Below, one piece after another: positions 8,239 to 16,021 of a stretch of 64,000 nucleotides of DNA. This stretch comes from Kitasatospora phosalacinea (GTDB lineage Bacteria > Actinomycetota > Actinomycetes > Streptomycetales > Streptomycetaceae). The stretch's first letter is position 1, and every line of letters starts with the position of its first letter. The notes under the pieces are model-generated. The model saw only the letters and a program-made list of their open reading frames with translations, searched no databases and was not told the origin of the DNA. The stretch lies in contig NZ_JNYE01000022.1 of the NCBI RefSeq assembly GCF_000717185.1, positions 10,287-74,286 on the forward strand, read 5' to 3'. A program made the position numbers and the translations under genes.

Positions 8239-9018
8239 ATGCCGCTGCTGCCGGGAGCCGAGCCGTACCGCCGAGCGGGCGGTCCGGTCGGTGTGCTGCT
8301 GGTCCACGGTTTCACCGGTTCCCCGCAGTCCATGCGCCCGTGGGCCGAACACCTCGCCGACGCCGGACTGACCGTCTCCGTCCCCCTGCTGCCCGGCCAC
8401 GGCACCCGCTGGCAGGACCTCCAGCACACCCGCTGGGAGGACTGGTACGCCACCGTCGAGGCCGCCTTCGCGGAACTCGCCGCCGACTGCGAGCAGGTCT
8501 TCGTCTGCGCGCTCTCGATGGGCGGCTCGCTCGCCCTGAGGCTCGCCGCGCAGCACGGCGACCGGGTCTCCGGACTGGTGCTCGTCAACCCCTCGGTGCG
8601 TTCCGACAACCCCGCGACGGTACTCCTTCCGCTGCTGCGCCACCTGCTCCCCTCCCTCCCCGGCGTGGCCGGCGACATCGCCCTCCCCGGCGCCGCCGAG
8701 GTCGGCTACGACCGCGTCCCGCTGCACGCCGCCTGGTCACTGGCCCGGCTGTGGGACGCCGCCCGGGCGGGAATGCCGTCGGTGACCCAACCCGTTCTGC
8801 TGATGCACAGTCCGCAGGACCACGTGGTCTCGCCGCGCAACTCGGCCCTGGTCCTCGCCCGGATATCCTCGACCGATGTGACGGAGCTGCTGCTGAGCCG
8901 CAGCTTCCACGTGGCCACGCTGGACCACGACGCCGGCCGGATCTTCGGCGCGAGCCTCGACTTCGTCCGGCGACTGGCCCCGGCAGCGGCGGTCGATGCC
9001 GGGAACCACTCGGGCTGA
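8239..9018 (+). CDS. Alpha/beta-hydrolase, monoacylglycerol lipase/carboxylesterase type
   Basis: Cytosolic hydrolase of 259 residues. Visible: the oxyanion strand LLVHGFTGSPQS near residue 25, the nucleophile elbow ALSMGGSLA (Ser in SMGG), an acid in HSPQDHVVS and a C-terminal catalytic His in SFHVATLDHD. This pattern is that of thermostable carboxylesterases and bacterial monoacylglycerol lipases, so a medium-chain ester substrate is likely. ATG 8239 is preceded by CCAGGAGT; an upstream in-frame start at 8188 lacks one. It is divergent from the acyltransferase (162 bp apart) and 10 bp upstream of a membrane protein gene, so an operon with the latter is probable. Confidence 0.85.
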   Translation: MPLLPGAEPYRRAGGPVGVLLVHGFTGSPQSMRPWAEHLADAGLTVSVPLLPGHGTRWQDLQHTRWEDWYATVEAAFAELAADCEQVFVCALSMGGSLALRLAAQHGDRVSGLVLVNPSVRSDNPATVLLPLLRHLLPSLPGVAGDIALPGAAEVGYDRVPLHAAWSLARLWDAARAGMPSVTQPVLLMHSPQDHVVSPRNSALVLARISSTDVTELLLSRSFHVATLDHDAGRIFGASLDFVRRLAPAAAVDAGNHSG

Positions 9019-9028
9019 AAGGCCGAAC

Positions 9029-9700
9029 GTGAACGAGACCAGCAAGGCGAACGACGACGAGGACCTGCCCCGCGAGGACGCCGGGACGGCCGAGCCCGCC
9101 GGGGCAGCCGGGGCGGAGACCGCCGCGCCCGCTCCCGCCCCCGGGCCCGCTCCCTCGCCCGCCGCGAAGGAGCGGCGTCCGGCCGCGGGCAGCCAGGCCG
9201 AACAGGACGCGATCTTCGCCGCGCTGGTGGCCCAGTTCGACGACCCGGTGGACCTCACCGACCCGGCCTGGCCCGAGGTGGAGAACCTGCGGGCGCAGAA
9301 CGAGCGGCAGCGGGAGCGCGGGCAGCGGGGGCCGACCGCGCCCACCACGGGCAACGGGGGGCTCGGGGGGCTGGGCGACTTCACCCCGCGGCCCGTTCCC
9401 CGGCCGGGCGACGGGCCGCGCGACTACACCCCGGCCGAGGACCCGGACGAGGGCCACTTCGTGCCGCCGGAGCCGCCGCCGCTGCCCGAGGCCGAGGTGA
9501 CCACCAAGTTCGCCTGGCTGGCCGTCCTCGGCGGCCCCGCGCTGCTGCTGTTCGACGCCGTGGTGTGGCACGAGGTCTCCGGCTGGCCCGCCTGGGTCGG
9601 CCTGCTGTCCTTCCTCGGCGGCTTCGGCACCCTGGTCGCCCGGATGAAGGACCGCGACGAGGACGAGCCGGAGGACCCGCACGGCGGCGCCGTCGTCTGA
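9029..9700 (+). CDS. Conserved actinobacterial membrane protein, unknown function
   Basis: Protein of 223 residues with no recognised domain. The first ~45 residues are acidic and then Ala/Pro-rich (disordered). The middle has a conserved-looking block around QDAIFAALVAQFDDPVDLTD. Two hydrophobic segments at about residues 165-185 (FAWLAVLGGPALLLFDAVVW) and 188-208 (WPAWVGLLSFLGGFGTLVAR) suggest a hairpin in the membrane, followed by an acidic tail. GTG 9029 has GAAAGG upstream. It follows the esterase by 10 bp and ends 65 bp before a convergent gene. A disordered cytosolic arm on a small membrane anchor is all that can be said. Confidence 0.65.
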   Translation: MNETSKANDDEDLPREDAGTAEPAGAAGAETAAPAPAPGPAPSPAAKERRPAAGSQAEQDAIFAALVAQFDDPVDLTDPAWPEVENLRAQNERQRERGQRGPTAPTTGNGGLGGLGDFTPRPVPRPGDGPRDYTPAEDPDEGHFVPPEPPPLPEAEVTTKFAWLAVLGGPALLLFDAVVWHEVSGWPAWVGLLSFLGGFGTLVARMKDRDEDEPEDPHGGAVV

Positions 9701-9765
9701 ACGGCCGTGCCGGGCCCGGGGGTTGACGACCGCTCAGCCACCGGCCCGGGCGGCCGGGCGGCCGG

Positions 9766-10527
9766 TCACTCCGGCGCGGGGATCCGCAGCGTCGCGAGCA
9801 CCGGCAGGTGGTCGGTGGCCGCCCGCAGGTCCGCCTCCGAGACGCCCGGCAGCGGGTACGGCACCCCGCAGCCCAGCACCTCGACGTCCGGCGTGGCGAA
9901 CACCCCGTCGATCCGCTGGTAGGGCTCCTTCGGCACCGAGGTGTACGTCCCGCCCCAGGGGGCCGCGGCGTGCGCGTCGGTCAGTTCCGCCGCGAGCGCG
10001 CGCCAACCCGGGCCGTCCGGGGGCTCGTTGAAGTCTCCGGCGACCACCCCCGGCTCCCCCGGCCGCAGTTGGCCCCGCAGCAGGGCGAACTGCCGCAGCC
10101 GCTCGGCCGGTTCGAGGCTGAGGTGGCAGCTGGTCACCGAGAACGGGCGGCTCCCGCCGATCCGCAGCAGTGCGCTCGCGAAGCCGCGCGCGTGCAGCCC
10201 CCGGGTCTTCGGCAGCAGCGCGTCCCGCAGCTCCAGCAGGTCCACCCGCAGGTTGCCCAGCAGCAGCGGCCCGGCCGCCACCCGGCCGCCCCCGGCCAGG
10301 ATGACCGTCCCGGTCCGGCGCGCCAGCCAGGCGGCGGCCTTCTCGGTCTTCCAGTACCGCGGCGACTCCTGCACGCACACCACGTCCGGTTCGCAGGCCC
10401 GGATCACCCGGGCCACCGCGGCCCGGTCGTCCCGCAGCGACCGCACGTTGTACGTCAGCACCCGTACCCGCCGCGCCCCGTCCGGCTCCGCCCCGGACGG
10501 CGCCAACGCAACATCAGTGTCCGTCAT
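9766..10527 (-). CDS. Endonuclease/exonuclease/phosphatase (EEP) family protein
   Basis: Protein of 253 residues with the EEP fold found in DNase I, exonuclease III and sphingomyelinases. Motifs in order: VLTYNVRSL (metal-site Asn), VVCVQESPRYW (metal-binding Glu), TSCHLSLEP (catalytic His), VVAGDFNEPPDGPGW (Asp/Asn pair) and C-terminal ATDHLPVLATL (Asp-His). No signal peptide is seen, so it should act inside the cell on a nucleic acid or phosphodiester. It is a single gene, convergent with the membrane protein on one side and downstream of glkA on the same strand; a large hairpin separates it from glkA. Confidence 0.83.
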   Translation of the reverse strand: MTDTDVALAPSGAEPDGARRVRVLTYNVRSLRDDRAAVARVIRACEPDVVCVQESPRYWKTEKAAAWLARRTGTVILAGGGRVAAGPLLLGNLRVDLLELRDALLPKTRGLHARGFASALLRIGGSRPFSVTSCHLSLEPAERLRQFALLRGQLRPGEPGVVAGDFNEPPDGPGWRALAAELTDAHAAAPWGGTYTSVPKEPYQRIDGVFATPDVEVLGCGVPYPLPGVSEADLRAATDHLPVLATLRIPAPE

Positions 10528-10626
10528 TTGACCGACAGTAACAGCCCCCGCCCGCCCGGGGTGCGACCCCGGGAGGTGCGCCCGGGAGGCGCGTCCGGGA
10601 GGGCGGGGCGCCGCGCGGCCCGGGCC

Positions 10627-10694
10627 GTGAACGCCGACAAGGCCGCGACGGGAGCGGTGACTTGCCCTCCGTCGCGGCCTTGCGGTGCGTTCAC
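10627..10694 (-). terminator. Long imperfect hairpin downstream of glkA
   Basis: Arms 10627-10651 and 10669-10694 pair with 14 uninterrupted base pairs next to the loop (CCGTCGCGGCCTTG side) and 8 more at the base, around a 17-nt loop. It begins 11 nt after the glkA stop codon and lies upstream of the EEP gene, so it should end glkA transcripts. Confidence 0.75.
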
Positions 10695-10704
10695 CCGGGG
10701 TGGG

Positions 10705-11646
10705 TCAGGTGCGTGCCAGGTCCGCCGCGCCCGCGATGCCCGCGGCCGAACCCATCGACGCCAGCACCACGTTGGCGCGGGGCCGGGCCGGGCCGCCGGT
10801 CAGGTACTTCTCGAAGGCGGCGGCGACCGGGTCGAGCAGCAGGCTGCCGGAGTCGGAGACGCCGCCGCCCAGGACGAAGACGCCCGGGTCGAACAGCGCG
10901 GCCAGGTCGGCCATGCCGCGGCCGAGCCAGTCGGCGAGCTCCGCGTAGCAGGAGAGCGCCAGCGCGTCGCCCTCCGCGGCGGCCTCGGTGATGTGGATGC
11001 CGCGGATGGTCTCGGCGACGCCGTCGTTGAGTTCGAGCATCCGCTTGCCCGCGATCGGGTCGGCGGCGGCGCGCTCGCGGCCGTAGCGGCGCAGGGAGCG
11101 CCCGGAGCCGTACTGCTCCCAGCAGCCGTGGCCGCCGCAGCCGCACTCCAGGCCGTCGGGGACCATGTTGAGGTGGCCGATCTCGCCCGCCACGCCGAAC
11201 CGGCCGCGGTGCAGGCGGCCGTCGAGGACGATGCCGCCGCCGATGCCGGTGCCGACGGTGATCAGGACCATGTCCTCGTACGCGGCGGCGGCGCCGAACC
11301 GGAACTCGGCCCAGGCGGCGCAGTTGGCGTCGTTCTCGACGACGGTCTCCAGGCCGGTGAGTTCCTCGACGCGCTGCTTGAGGGGCTCGTTCTCCCAGGC
11401 GATGTTGGGCGCCATCAGGACGGTGGAGCGGTCCCGGCTGACGAAGCCGGGGGCACCCACGCCGACCGCGGCGACGTCCGGGTACTGCTCCTTCAACTCC
11501 CGTACGCCCTGGGCGATGGCATCGACCGCCCACTGGGGGTCGGCCGGGGTCGGCACCCGGGTCTTGGCCAGAATCTCGCCGGACTCGTCGACCACGCCTG
11601 CTGCGATCTTGGTACCGCCGACGTCCACGCCGATGGTCAGAGCCAT
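10705..11646 (-). CDS. glkA: ROK-family glucokinase
   Basis: Phosphorylates glucose with ATP in the cytosol; in Streptomyces this enzyme is also needed for carbon catabolite repression. The 313 residues begin with the phosphate-binding loop TIGVDVGGTKIAAG. The ROK zinc motif appears as ECGCGGHGCWEQYGSG. The catalytic region has VENDANCAAWAEF and VGTGIGGGIVLDG, and the HLNMVPDG block carries the His that helps bind zinc and sugar. Length and motifs are normal. ATG 11646 has GAGGGAC just upstream. The 196-bp upstream region holds a perfect palindrome that could be an operator. Context (macRS, acyltransferase) matches SCO2126 in S. coelicolor. Confidence 0.93.
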   Translation of the reverse strand: MALTIGVDVGGTKIAAGVVDESGEILAKTRVPTPADPQWAVDAIAQGVRELKEQYPDVAAVGVGAPGFVSRDRSTVLMAPNIAWENEPLKQRVEELTGLETVVENDANCAAWAEFRFGAAAAYEDMVLITVGTGIGGGIVLDGRLHRGRFGVAGEIGHLNMVPDGLECGCGGHGCWEQYGSGRSLRRYGRERAAADPIAGKRMLELNDGVAETIRGIHITEAAAEGDALALSCYAELADWLGRGMADLAALFDPGVFVLGGGVSDSGSLLLDPVAAAFEKYLTGGPARPRANVVLASMGSAAGIAGAADLART

Positions 11647-11781
11647 GTGTCCCTCAGCTATTCACTCGTTCCCGCTCAGCGGAACCGTACCCGCTGAGGG
11701 GTCCCCACGTATACAGCCTGGCGTACATTATTCGAAGGCAATTCCAGACCCATTGGTCATGGTGCCTTCAGAAGTCATACC

Positions 11782-11793
11782 AACGGTACCGTT
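11782..11793. promoter_or_regulatory. Perfect 12-bp palindrome AACGGTACCGTT upstream of glkA
   Basis: The site is in an unusually AT-rich stretch (11700-11810) between glkA and an upstream gene on the same strand, about 140 nt before the glkA start. Perfect symmetry suggests a dimeric repressor site. TAATGT and TGTATA hexamers closer to glkA (minus strand) could be -10 elements. No regulator can be named. Confidence 0.4.
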
Positions 11794-11842
11794 CAGTAAT
11801 GGATCGTGGCCGTAGTGTGACGTCGCCGCCGGGCCGGATTAA

Positions 11843-12181
11843 CTACTTGTCGGACGCCTCCGCGGGCCCGTCCAGGTCCACCCGTTCGGTCTCGGCGTGT
11901 TGGGCCGCCGACCAGCGCCGTTCGTGGCCGGCCACCGCGGCCCGGTAGGCGGCCAGCAGCTCGCCGCCCGCGGCGGCGAGGTGGCCGTACACCTCGGGGT
12001 TGGACTCGCGCAGCCGGCCGCCGACCTCCACGGCCTTGCCGCCCAGCGCGGCGGCGAACTTCCGCACCTCCTCGACCAGCGGCGCGAACTCCCCCGCCCC
12101 GCCCGGCCGTTCCCGCCCCTGCTCCTGCTCCTGCTGCCGCTGGTCCTGCCGCCCCTGCTCCTGCTGCTGCTCGGTGCTCAC
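11843..12181 (-). CDS. DUF5304-type small acidic/Gln-rich actinobacterial protein
   Basis: Soluble protein of 112 residues. The N-terminal ~28 residues are a Gln/Glu/Arg run, followed by an amphipathic helical block (FAPLVEEVRKFAAALGGKAV ... AAGGELLAAYRAAVAGHERR). No catalytic motif is visible. GTG 12181 is favoured over ATG 12199 because AGGAGT is 6 nt before it. It lies 27 bp after the ArsA-like gene on the same strand and so ends the SRPBCC - ArsA-like - this gene operon. The family name is from memory of the region in Streptomyces; function unknown. Confidence 0.6.
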   Translation of the reverse strand: MSTEQQQEQGRQDQRQQEQEQGRERPGGAGEFAPLVEEVRKFAAALGGKAVEVGGRLRESNPEVYGHLAAAGGELLAAYRAAVAGHERRWSAAQHAETERVDLDGPAEASDK

Positions 12182-12208
12182 CGCGCCACTCCTCTCCATC
12201 GGTACGGG

Positions 12209-13375
12209 CTACCCGCGCGGCCAGAGCGCCGGGTCGGGCGTGAACCGCACCGACAGCACCCCGTCCGCCAGTCCGGCCCCGCTGACCGTGCAACGGCGCA
12301 GCGCGGACGGGAGTGCCAGGACCCGCCGGTAACCTCCGACGCCGAGCACGAGCTCGTCGCCGCGGCGCAGCAGTTCGAGCTCGCCGCGGTCGGCGCCGGG
12401 CAGCGGCAGGTGCCAGAGCAGGAGGTTCTCGGCGGCGAGCCGGTCCTCGGTGCGGGGGTCGGCGGGGGCGGGCGGGCGCGGGGCGCCCGCGGCGTAGAGC
12501 CGTTCGGCGAGTTCTTCCAGGCCGCCGTCCGGCTGCCGGGCGACCAGCACCGGGACTTCCCCCAACTCCTCGGCGACGGCGGCGAGTTGCTCGTCCTGCC
12601 GGGCGGCCGCGGCGGCCAGCCAGGGGTCGGGCGAGCCGACCGCGGCGGCGGGCAGCGCGCCGTGCGCGACGACGGCGTCCAGCGGGAGGCCGTGCAGGGC
12701 GAGTCCGGCCCGGATCCGGGCCAGGGCGCGGGGGGCGGGCCGGGCGGCGTCCAGGACGAGGCGGACGGTGGTGCCGGGGGCGGTGATCGCGGCGGCGGCC
12801 CCGGCGAGCGCGGCGGAGGCGGCGGCCCGGGCCTCGAACAGCCGGTCGGTGGGCATCGGGACGCCCGCCAGGTTGGCCAGCAGCGGGCGCAGCGCGCGGG
12901 CGGCCTGGCGCTGCTCGGGCAGCAACCGGGCGAGGTAGCGCTCCAGTTGGGCGGGCAGGGCGAGGGTGGCGACCAGTTCGGCGGGCGGCGGGGCGGCGAC
13001 CACCAGCACCTCGGCCTTGGCCCGGGGCAGGGCGCGCAGCAGGGCGAGGGCGCGGGTGCCGGGCAGCGGGGCGAGCTCCTCGGGGTCGAGCGGCTGGGCG
13101 CCGATCAGGTCGAGGGCGGGGGCGAGCCGGTCGCGGCAGCCGTCGAGGGCGGCGCGGAAGGCGGCCTGCTCGTCGATCCGGGCGGCGGCCAGGTGCCGCT
13201 CCAGCTCGACGGGCTCGGGGCCGAGCCGGACGCCGAGCAGGTCGTCGACGGCGCGGTGCGGGTCGTCGGCGGCGAGCAGCAGGGTGTCGCTGCCCCGCCG
13301 GGCGTGGTGCAGGGCGGTGGCGGCGGCGATCCGGCCGGACTCCGGGCCGCTGACCAGTACGGTGCGGGTGGCCAC
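12209..13375 (-). CDS. ArsA-like ATPase-family protein with degenerate P-loop
   Basis: Protein of 388 residues resembling the ArsA/GET3 deviant-Walker family and matching the position of Rv2184c next to an SRPBCC gene. The N-terminal strand VLVSGPESGRIAAAT stands where GKGGVGKT is expected: both signature lysines and the Thr are missing. Other elements persist, such as LLLAADDPH (normally LSTDPAHS), VLVVAAPPPAE and a C-terminal all-beta small domain from about residue 310. It is probably non-hydrolytic or a structural member. GTG 13375 begins 8 bp after the SRPBCC stop. A lipid or membrane-protein handling role has been assumed for the family without proof. Confidence 0.7.
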   Translation of the reverse strand: MATRTVLVSGPESGRIAAATALHHARRGSDTLLLAADDPHRAVDDLLGVRLGPEPVELERHLAAARIDEQAAFRAALDGCRDRLAPALDLIGAQPLDPEELAPLPGTRALALLRALPRAKAEVLVVAAPPPAELVATLALPAQLERYLARLLPEQRQAARALRPLLANLAGVPMPTDRLFEARAAASAALAGAAAAITAPGTTVRLVLDAARPAPRALARIRAGLALHGLPLDAVVAHGALPAAAVGSPDPWLAAAAARQDEQLAAVAEELGEVPVLVARQPDGGLEELAERLYAAGAPRPPAPADPRTEDRLAAENLLLWHLPLPGADRGELELLRRGDELVLGVGGYRRVLALPSALRRCTVSGAGLADGVLSVRFTPDPALWPRG

Positions 13376-13383
13376 GGGCCCGG

Positions 13384-13815
13384 TCAGCCCTCGACGCGCT
13401 TCTTCAACCCGGCCAGCGCCCGGTCGATGATGACCTTCTCGGCCTTGCGCTTGATCATGCCGAGCATCGGGATCTTGACGTCCACGGCCAGCTGGTAGGT
13501 GACCTCGGTGCCCTTCCCGGCGGGGGCGAGCGCGTACGAGCCGTCCAGGGCGCGCAGCATCTGGCTGCTGACCAGGGTCCAGCTGACCTCGCGGTCGCCG
13601 TCCCAGGTGTAGGCGAGGGTGTGCTCGTCGCGGATGGCCCCGGCGTCCAGCAGCAGGCGCACCTTGGCGGCGCGGCCGTCGGGGCCGGCCTCCAGGACGT
13701 CGATCTCCTTGACCTCGCCGGTCCACTGCGGGTAGGCGGCGAAGTCGGCGATCACCGCCATGACCTCGGCCGGGGTGGCGTCGATGACAATGCTCGACCT
13801 GGTGTGCTCCGCCAT
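13384..13815 (-). CDS. SRPBCC (START-like) lipid-binding-fold protein
   Basis: A 143-residue protein made of one SRPBCC domain: a first strand SSIVIDATPAEVMAVIADF, the typical YPQWTGEVKEIDVLE motif, and a long C-terminal helix (AEKVIIDRALAGLKKRVEG). Members hold a hydrophobic ligand in a deep pocket; the one here matches Rv2185c in the mycobacterial locus. No cyclase residues can be assigned. It is the first gene of a three-gene minus-strand operon and lies 248 bp from the divergent acyl-CoA ligase gene, so the two may share regulation. A lipid carrier function beside fadD is plausible but unproven. Confidence 0.82.
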   Translation of the reverse strand: MAEHTRSSIVIDATPAEVMAVIADFAAYPQWTGEVKEIDVLEAGPDGRAAKVRLLLDAGAIRDEHTLAYTWDGDREVSWTLVSSQMLRALDGSYALAPAGKGTEVTYQLAVDVKIPMLGMIKRKAEKVIIDRALAGLKKRVEG

Positions 13816-14063
13816 TGCGGCCTCCGCGATCTCCCTGTGCTGCTGTGCGCCCAGCAGAGGCTATCGCGGGCGGGGCGGCGCGCTTCCCGCGCGGGCACCT
13901 ACCGGCGGGTCACCTGCGGGCTGTCGTAGGGTTCGAACCGGTCCACCCGCACGCCCGACCTGCGGTGTGACGATCGGAACACCGGGGCCGACCCCTCTGG
14001 TCGAACGCACCTACCCGGCAGTAACGTCCAGTCGTCCCGCAGCGTCGCAGACGAGGAGCAGTC

Positions 14064-15860
14064 TTGCTCGACGAGTTCAGCCTTCCGGCCCGCTACCAGG
14101 TTCCGAGCGGCGGCAACCTCGCCGACCTGGTCCACCAGAACGCGGAGCGGCACCCGGGCGTCGCTGTGCTCAGCCGCAAGACCGCCGGGCAGTGGCAGGA
14201 CCTCACCGCCGCCCAGTTCCTCGCCGAGGTGCACGCCGTCGCCAAGGGCCTGGTCGCCACCGGCATCGGCCCCGGCGACCGGGTCGCCGTGATGTCCCGC
14301 ACCCGCTACGAGTGGACGCTGCTCGACTTCGCGATCTGGACGGCGGGCGCGATCACCGTCCCCGTGTACGAGACCTCCTCCGCCGAGCAGGTCCGCTGGA
14401 TCCTCGGCGACTCCGGCGCGCTCGCCGTCGTCACCGAGACCGACCAGCACGCCGCCGTGGTCGAGGAGGTCCGCGGCGACCTGCCCGGGCTCCAGCACAC
14501 CTGGCAGATCGAGCGGGACGGCGTCGCCGCCCTCACCGCGGCCGGCACCGGCGTGGACGACGCGGTGATCGCCGAGCGCCGCGCCCTGGCCGGGCCGGAC
14601 TCGATCGCCACCGTCGTCTACACCTCCGGCACCACCGGCCGCCCCAAGGGCTGCCAGCTCACCCACGGCAACTTCCTCGCCGAGCTGGGCAACGTCACCG
14701 CCCGGATGCCCGAGCTGTTCCGCACCGGCGAGTCCTCCGTCCTGCTGTTCCTGCCGCTGGCCCACGTGCTCGGCCGGATCGCCGAGATCGCCGCCGCCAT
14801 CGCGCCGGTCAAGCTCGGTCACGTCTCCGACGTCAAGAACGTCACCGAGGAGCTCGGCTCCTTCAAGCCGACCCTGATCCTCGGCGTCCCCCGGGTCTTC
14901 GAGAAGGTCTACAACACCGCCCGCGCCAAGGCCCAGGCCGACGGCAAGGGCGGCGTCTTCGACCGCGCCGCCGACACCGCCGTCGCCTACAGCCGCGCCC
15001 TCGACGCCGGACGCCCCGGGCTCGGCCTGCGGATCCGCCACGCGCTCTTCGACCGGCTCGTCTACCGCAAGCTCCGGGCCGCCCTCGGCGGCCGCTGCCG
15101 CTACGCCATCTCCGGCGGCGCCCCGCTCGGCGAGCGCCTGGGCCACTTCTACCGCGGCATCGGCTTCGTCGTCCTGGAGGGCTACGGCCTCACCGAGTCC
15201 TGCGCCGCCACCGCCTTCAACCCCCACGACAAGCCCAAGATCGGCACCGTCGGCCAGCCGCTGCCCGGCTCGGCGATCCGGATCGCCGCGGACGGCGAGG
15301 TCCTGCTCAAGGGCCCGCAGGTCTTCACCGGCTACTGGAACAACCCCGCCGCCACCGCCGAGGCCCTCCAGGACGGCTGGTTCGCCACCGGCGACCTCGG
15401 CACCCTCGACGACGAGGGCTACCTGACCCTCACCGGCCGCAAGAAGGAGATCATCGTCACCGCGGGCGGCAAGAACGTCGCCCCCGCCGTGATCGAGGAC
15501 CGCATCCGCGCCCACGCGATCATCGGCGAGGTCATGGTGGTCGGCGACCGCAAGCCCTTCATCGCCTGCCTGGTCACCGTCGACGACGAGTTCTTCCCCC
15601 GCTGGAAGGCCCTCAACGGCAAGCCCGCCGACGCGACCCTCGACCAGCTCCGCGAGGACCCCGACCTGCTCGCCGCCGTCCAGGCCGCGATCGACGACGG
15701 CAACCAGGCCGTCTCGCACGCCGAGGCGGTCAAGAAGTTCCACCTCCTCACCACCACCTTCACCGAGGCCGGCGGCCACCTCACCCCCTCCCTCAAGCTC
15801 AAGCGCAACGTCGTCCTCAAGGACTTCGCCGCCGAGATCGAGGGCCTCTACACCAAGTAG
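14064..15860 (+). CDS. fadD: Long-chain fatty-acid-CoA ligase (FadD15-like)
   Basis: AMP-forming enzyme of 598 residues that activates long-chain fatty acids to acyl-CoA. Motifs: ATP loop YTSGTTGRPKGC (about 191-202), adenine motif GYGLTESCAATAF, the A8 hinge GWFATGDLGTLDDEGYLTLTG and the C-terminal KKEIIVTAGGKNVAP. The C-terminal lysine and a long helical tail are normal for FadD15. TTG 14064 has GAGGAG 6 nt upstream. It is monocistronic: divergent from the SRPBCC operon and followed by a structured inverted repeat before the convergent glycosyltransferase. The end product likely feeds membrane lipid or mannolipid acylation. Confidence 0.93.
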   Translation: MLDEFSLPARYQVPSGGNLADLVHQNAERHPGVAVLSRKTAGQWQDLTAAQFLAEVHAVAKGLVATGIGPGDRVAVMSRTRYEWTLLDFAIWTAGAITVPVYETSSAEQVRWILGDSGALAVVTETDQHAAVVEEVRGDLPGLQHTWQIERDGVAALTAAGTGVDDAVIAERRALAGPDSIATVVYTSGTTGRPKGCQLTHGNFLAELGNVTARMPELFRTGESSVLLFLPLAHVLGRIAEIAAAIAPVKLGHVSDVKNVTEELGSFKPTLILGVPRVFEKVYNTARAKAQADGKGGVFDRAADTAVAYSRALDAGRPGLGLRIRHALFDRLVYRKLRAALGGRCRYAISGGAPLGERLGHFYRGIGFVVLEGYGLTESCAATAFNPHDKPKIGTVGQPLPGSAIRIAADGEVLLKGPQVFTGYWNNPAATAEALQDGWFATGDLGTLDDEGYLTLTGRKKEIIVTAGGKNVAPAVIEDRIRAHAIIGEVMVVGDRKPFIACLVTVDDEFFPRWKALNGKPADATLDQLREDPDLLAAVQAAIDDGNQAVSHAEAVKKFHLLTTTFTEAGGHLTPSLKLKRNVVLKDFAAEIEGLYTK

Positions 15861-15875
15861 TCGCGCGCCCCGACA

Positions 15876-15999
15876 GGGGCGCGGGGAACTGCGCGGCCGA
15901 CCCGGCACCCGCAGCCGGATCGCGACGCAGGACGACCACCTGCACCGTCCCGCGATCTCGCTGACGTGCTCCTCAGCTGCGCGCAGTTCCCCGCGCCCC
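15876..15999. repeat. Structured inverted repeat, GGGGAAC-core family, copy A
   Basis: Arms GGGGCGCGGGGAACTGCGCG at 15876-15895 and its exact reverse complement at 15980-15999 make a 20-bp perfect stem. The 84-nt loop itself holds a nested hairpin (GATCGCG with CGCGATC, enclosing GCAGG with CCTGC). It lies between two convergent genes and could end both transcripts, but it is much larger than the other terminators here and shares its arm sequence with three other places in the window. Confidence 0.9.
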
Positions 16000-16021
16000 C
16001 GGTTCCGCCTCCCGCGCGGAC

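Noticed and set aside
15861..16021. Insertion sequence suggested by inverted repeats
   Set aside because: No transposase or target duplication; the element is only ~124 bp with a structured loop, so it is listed as a repeat.
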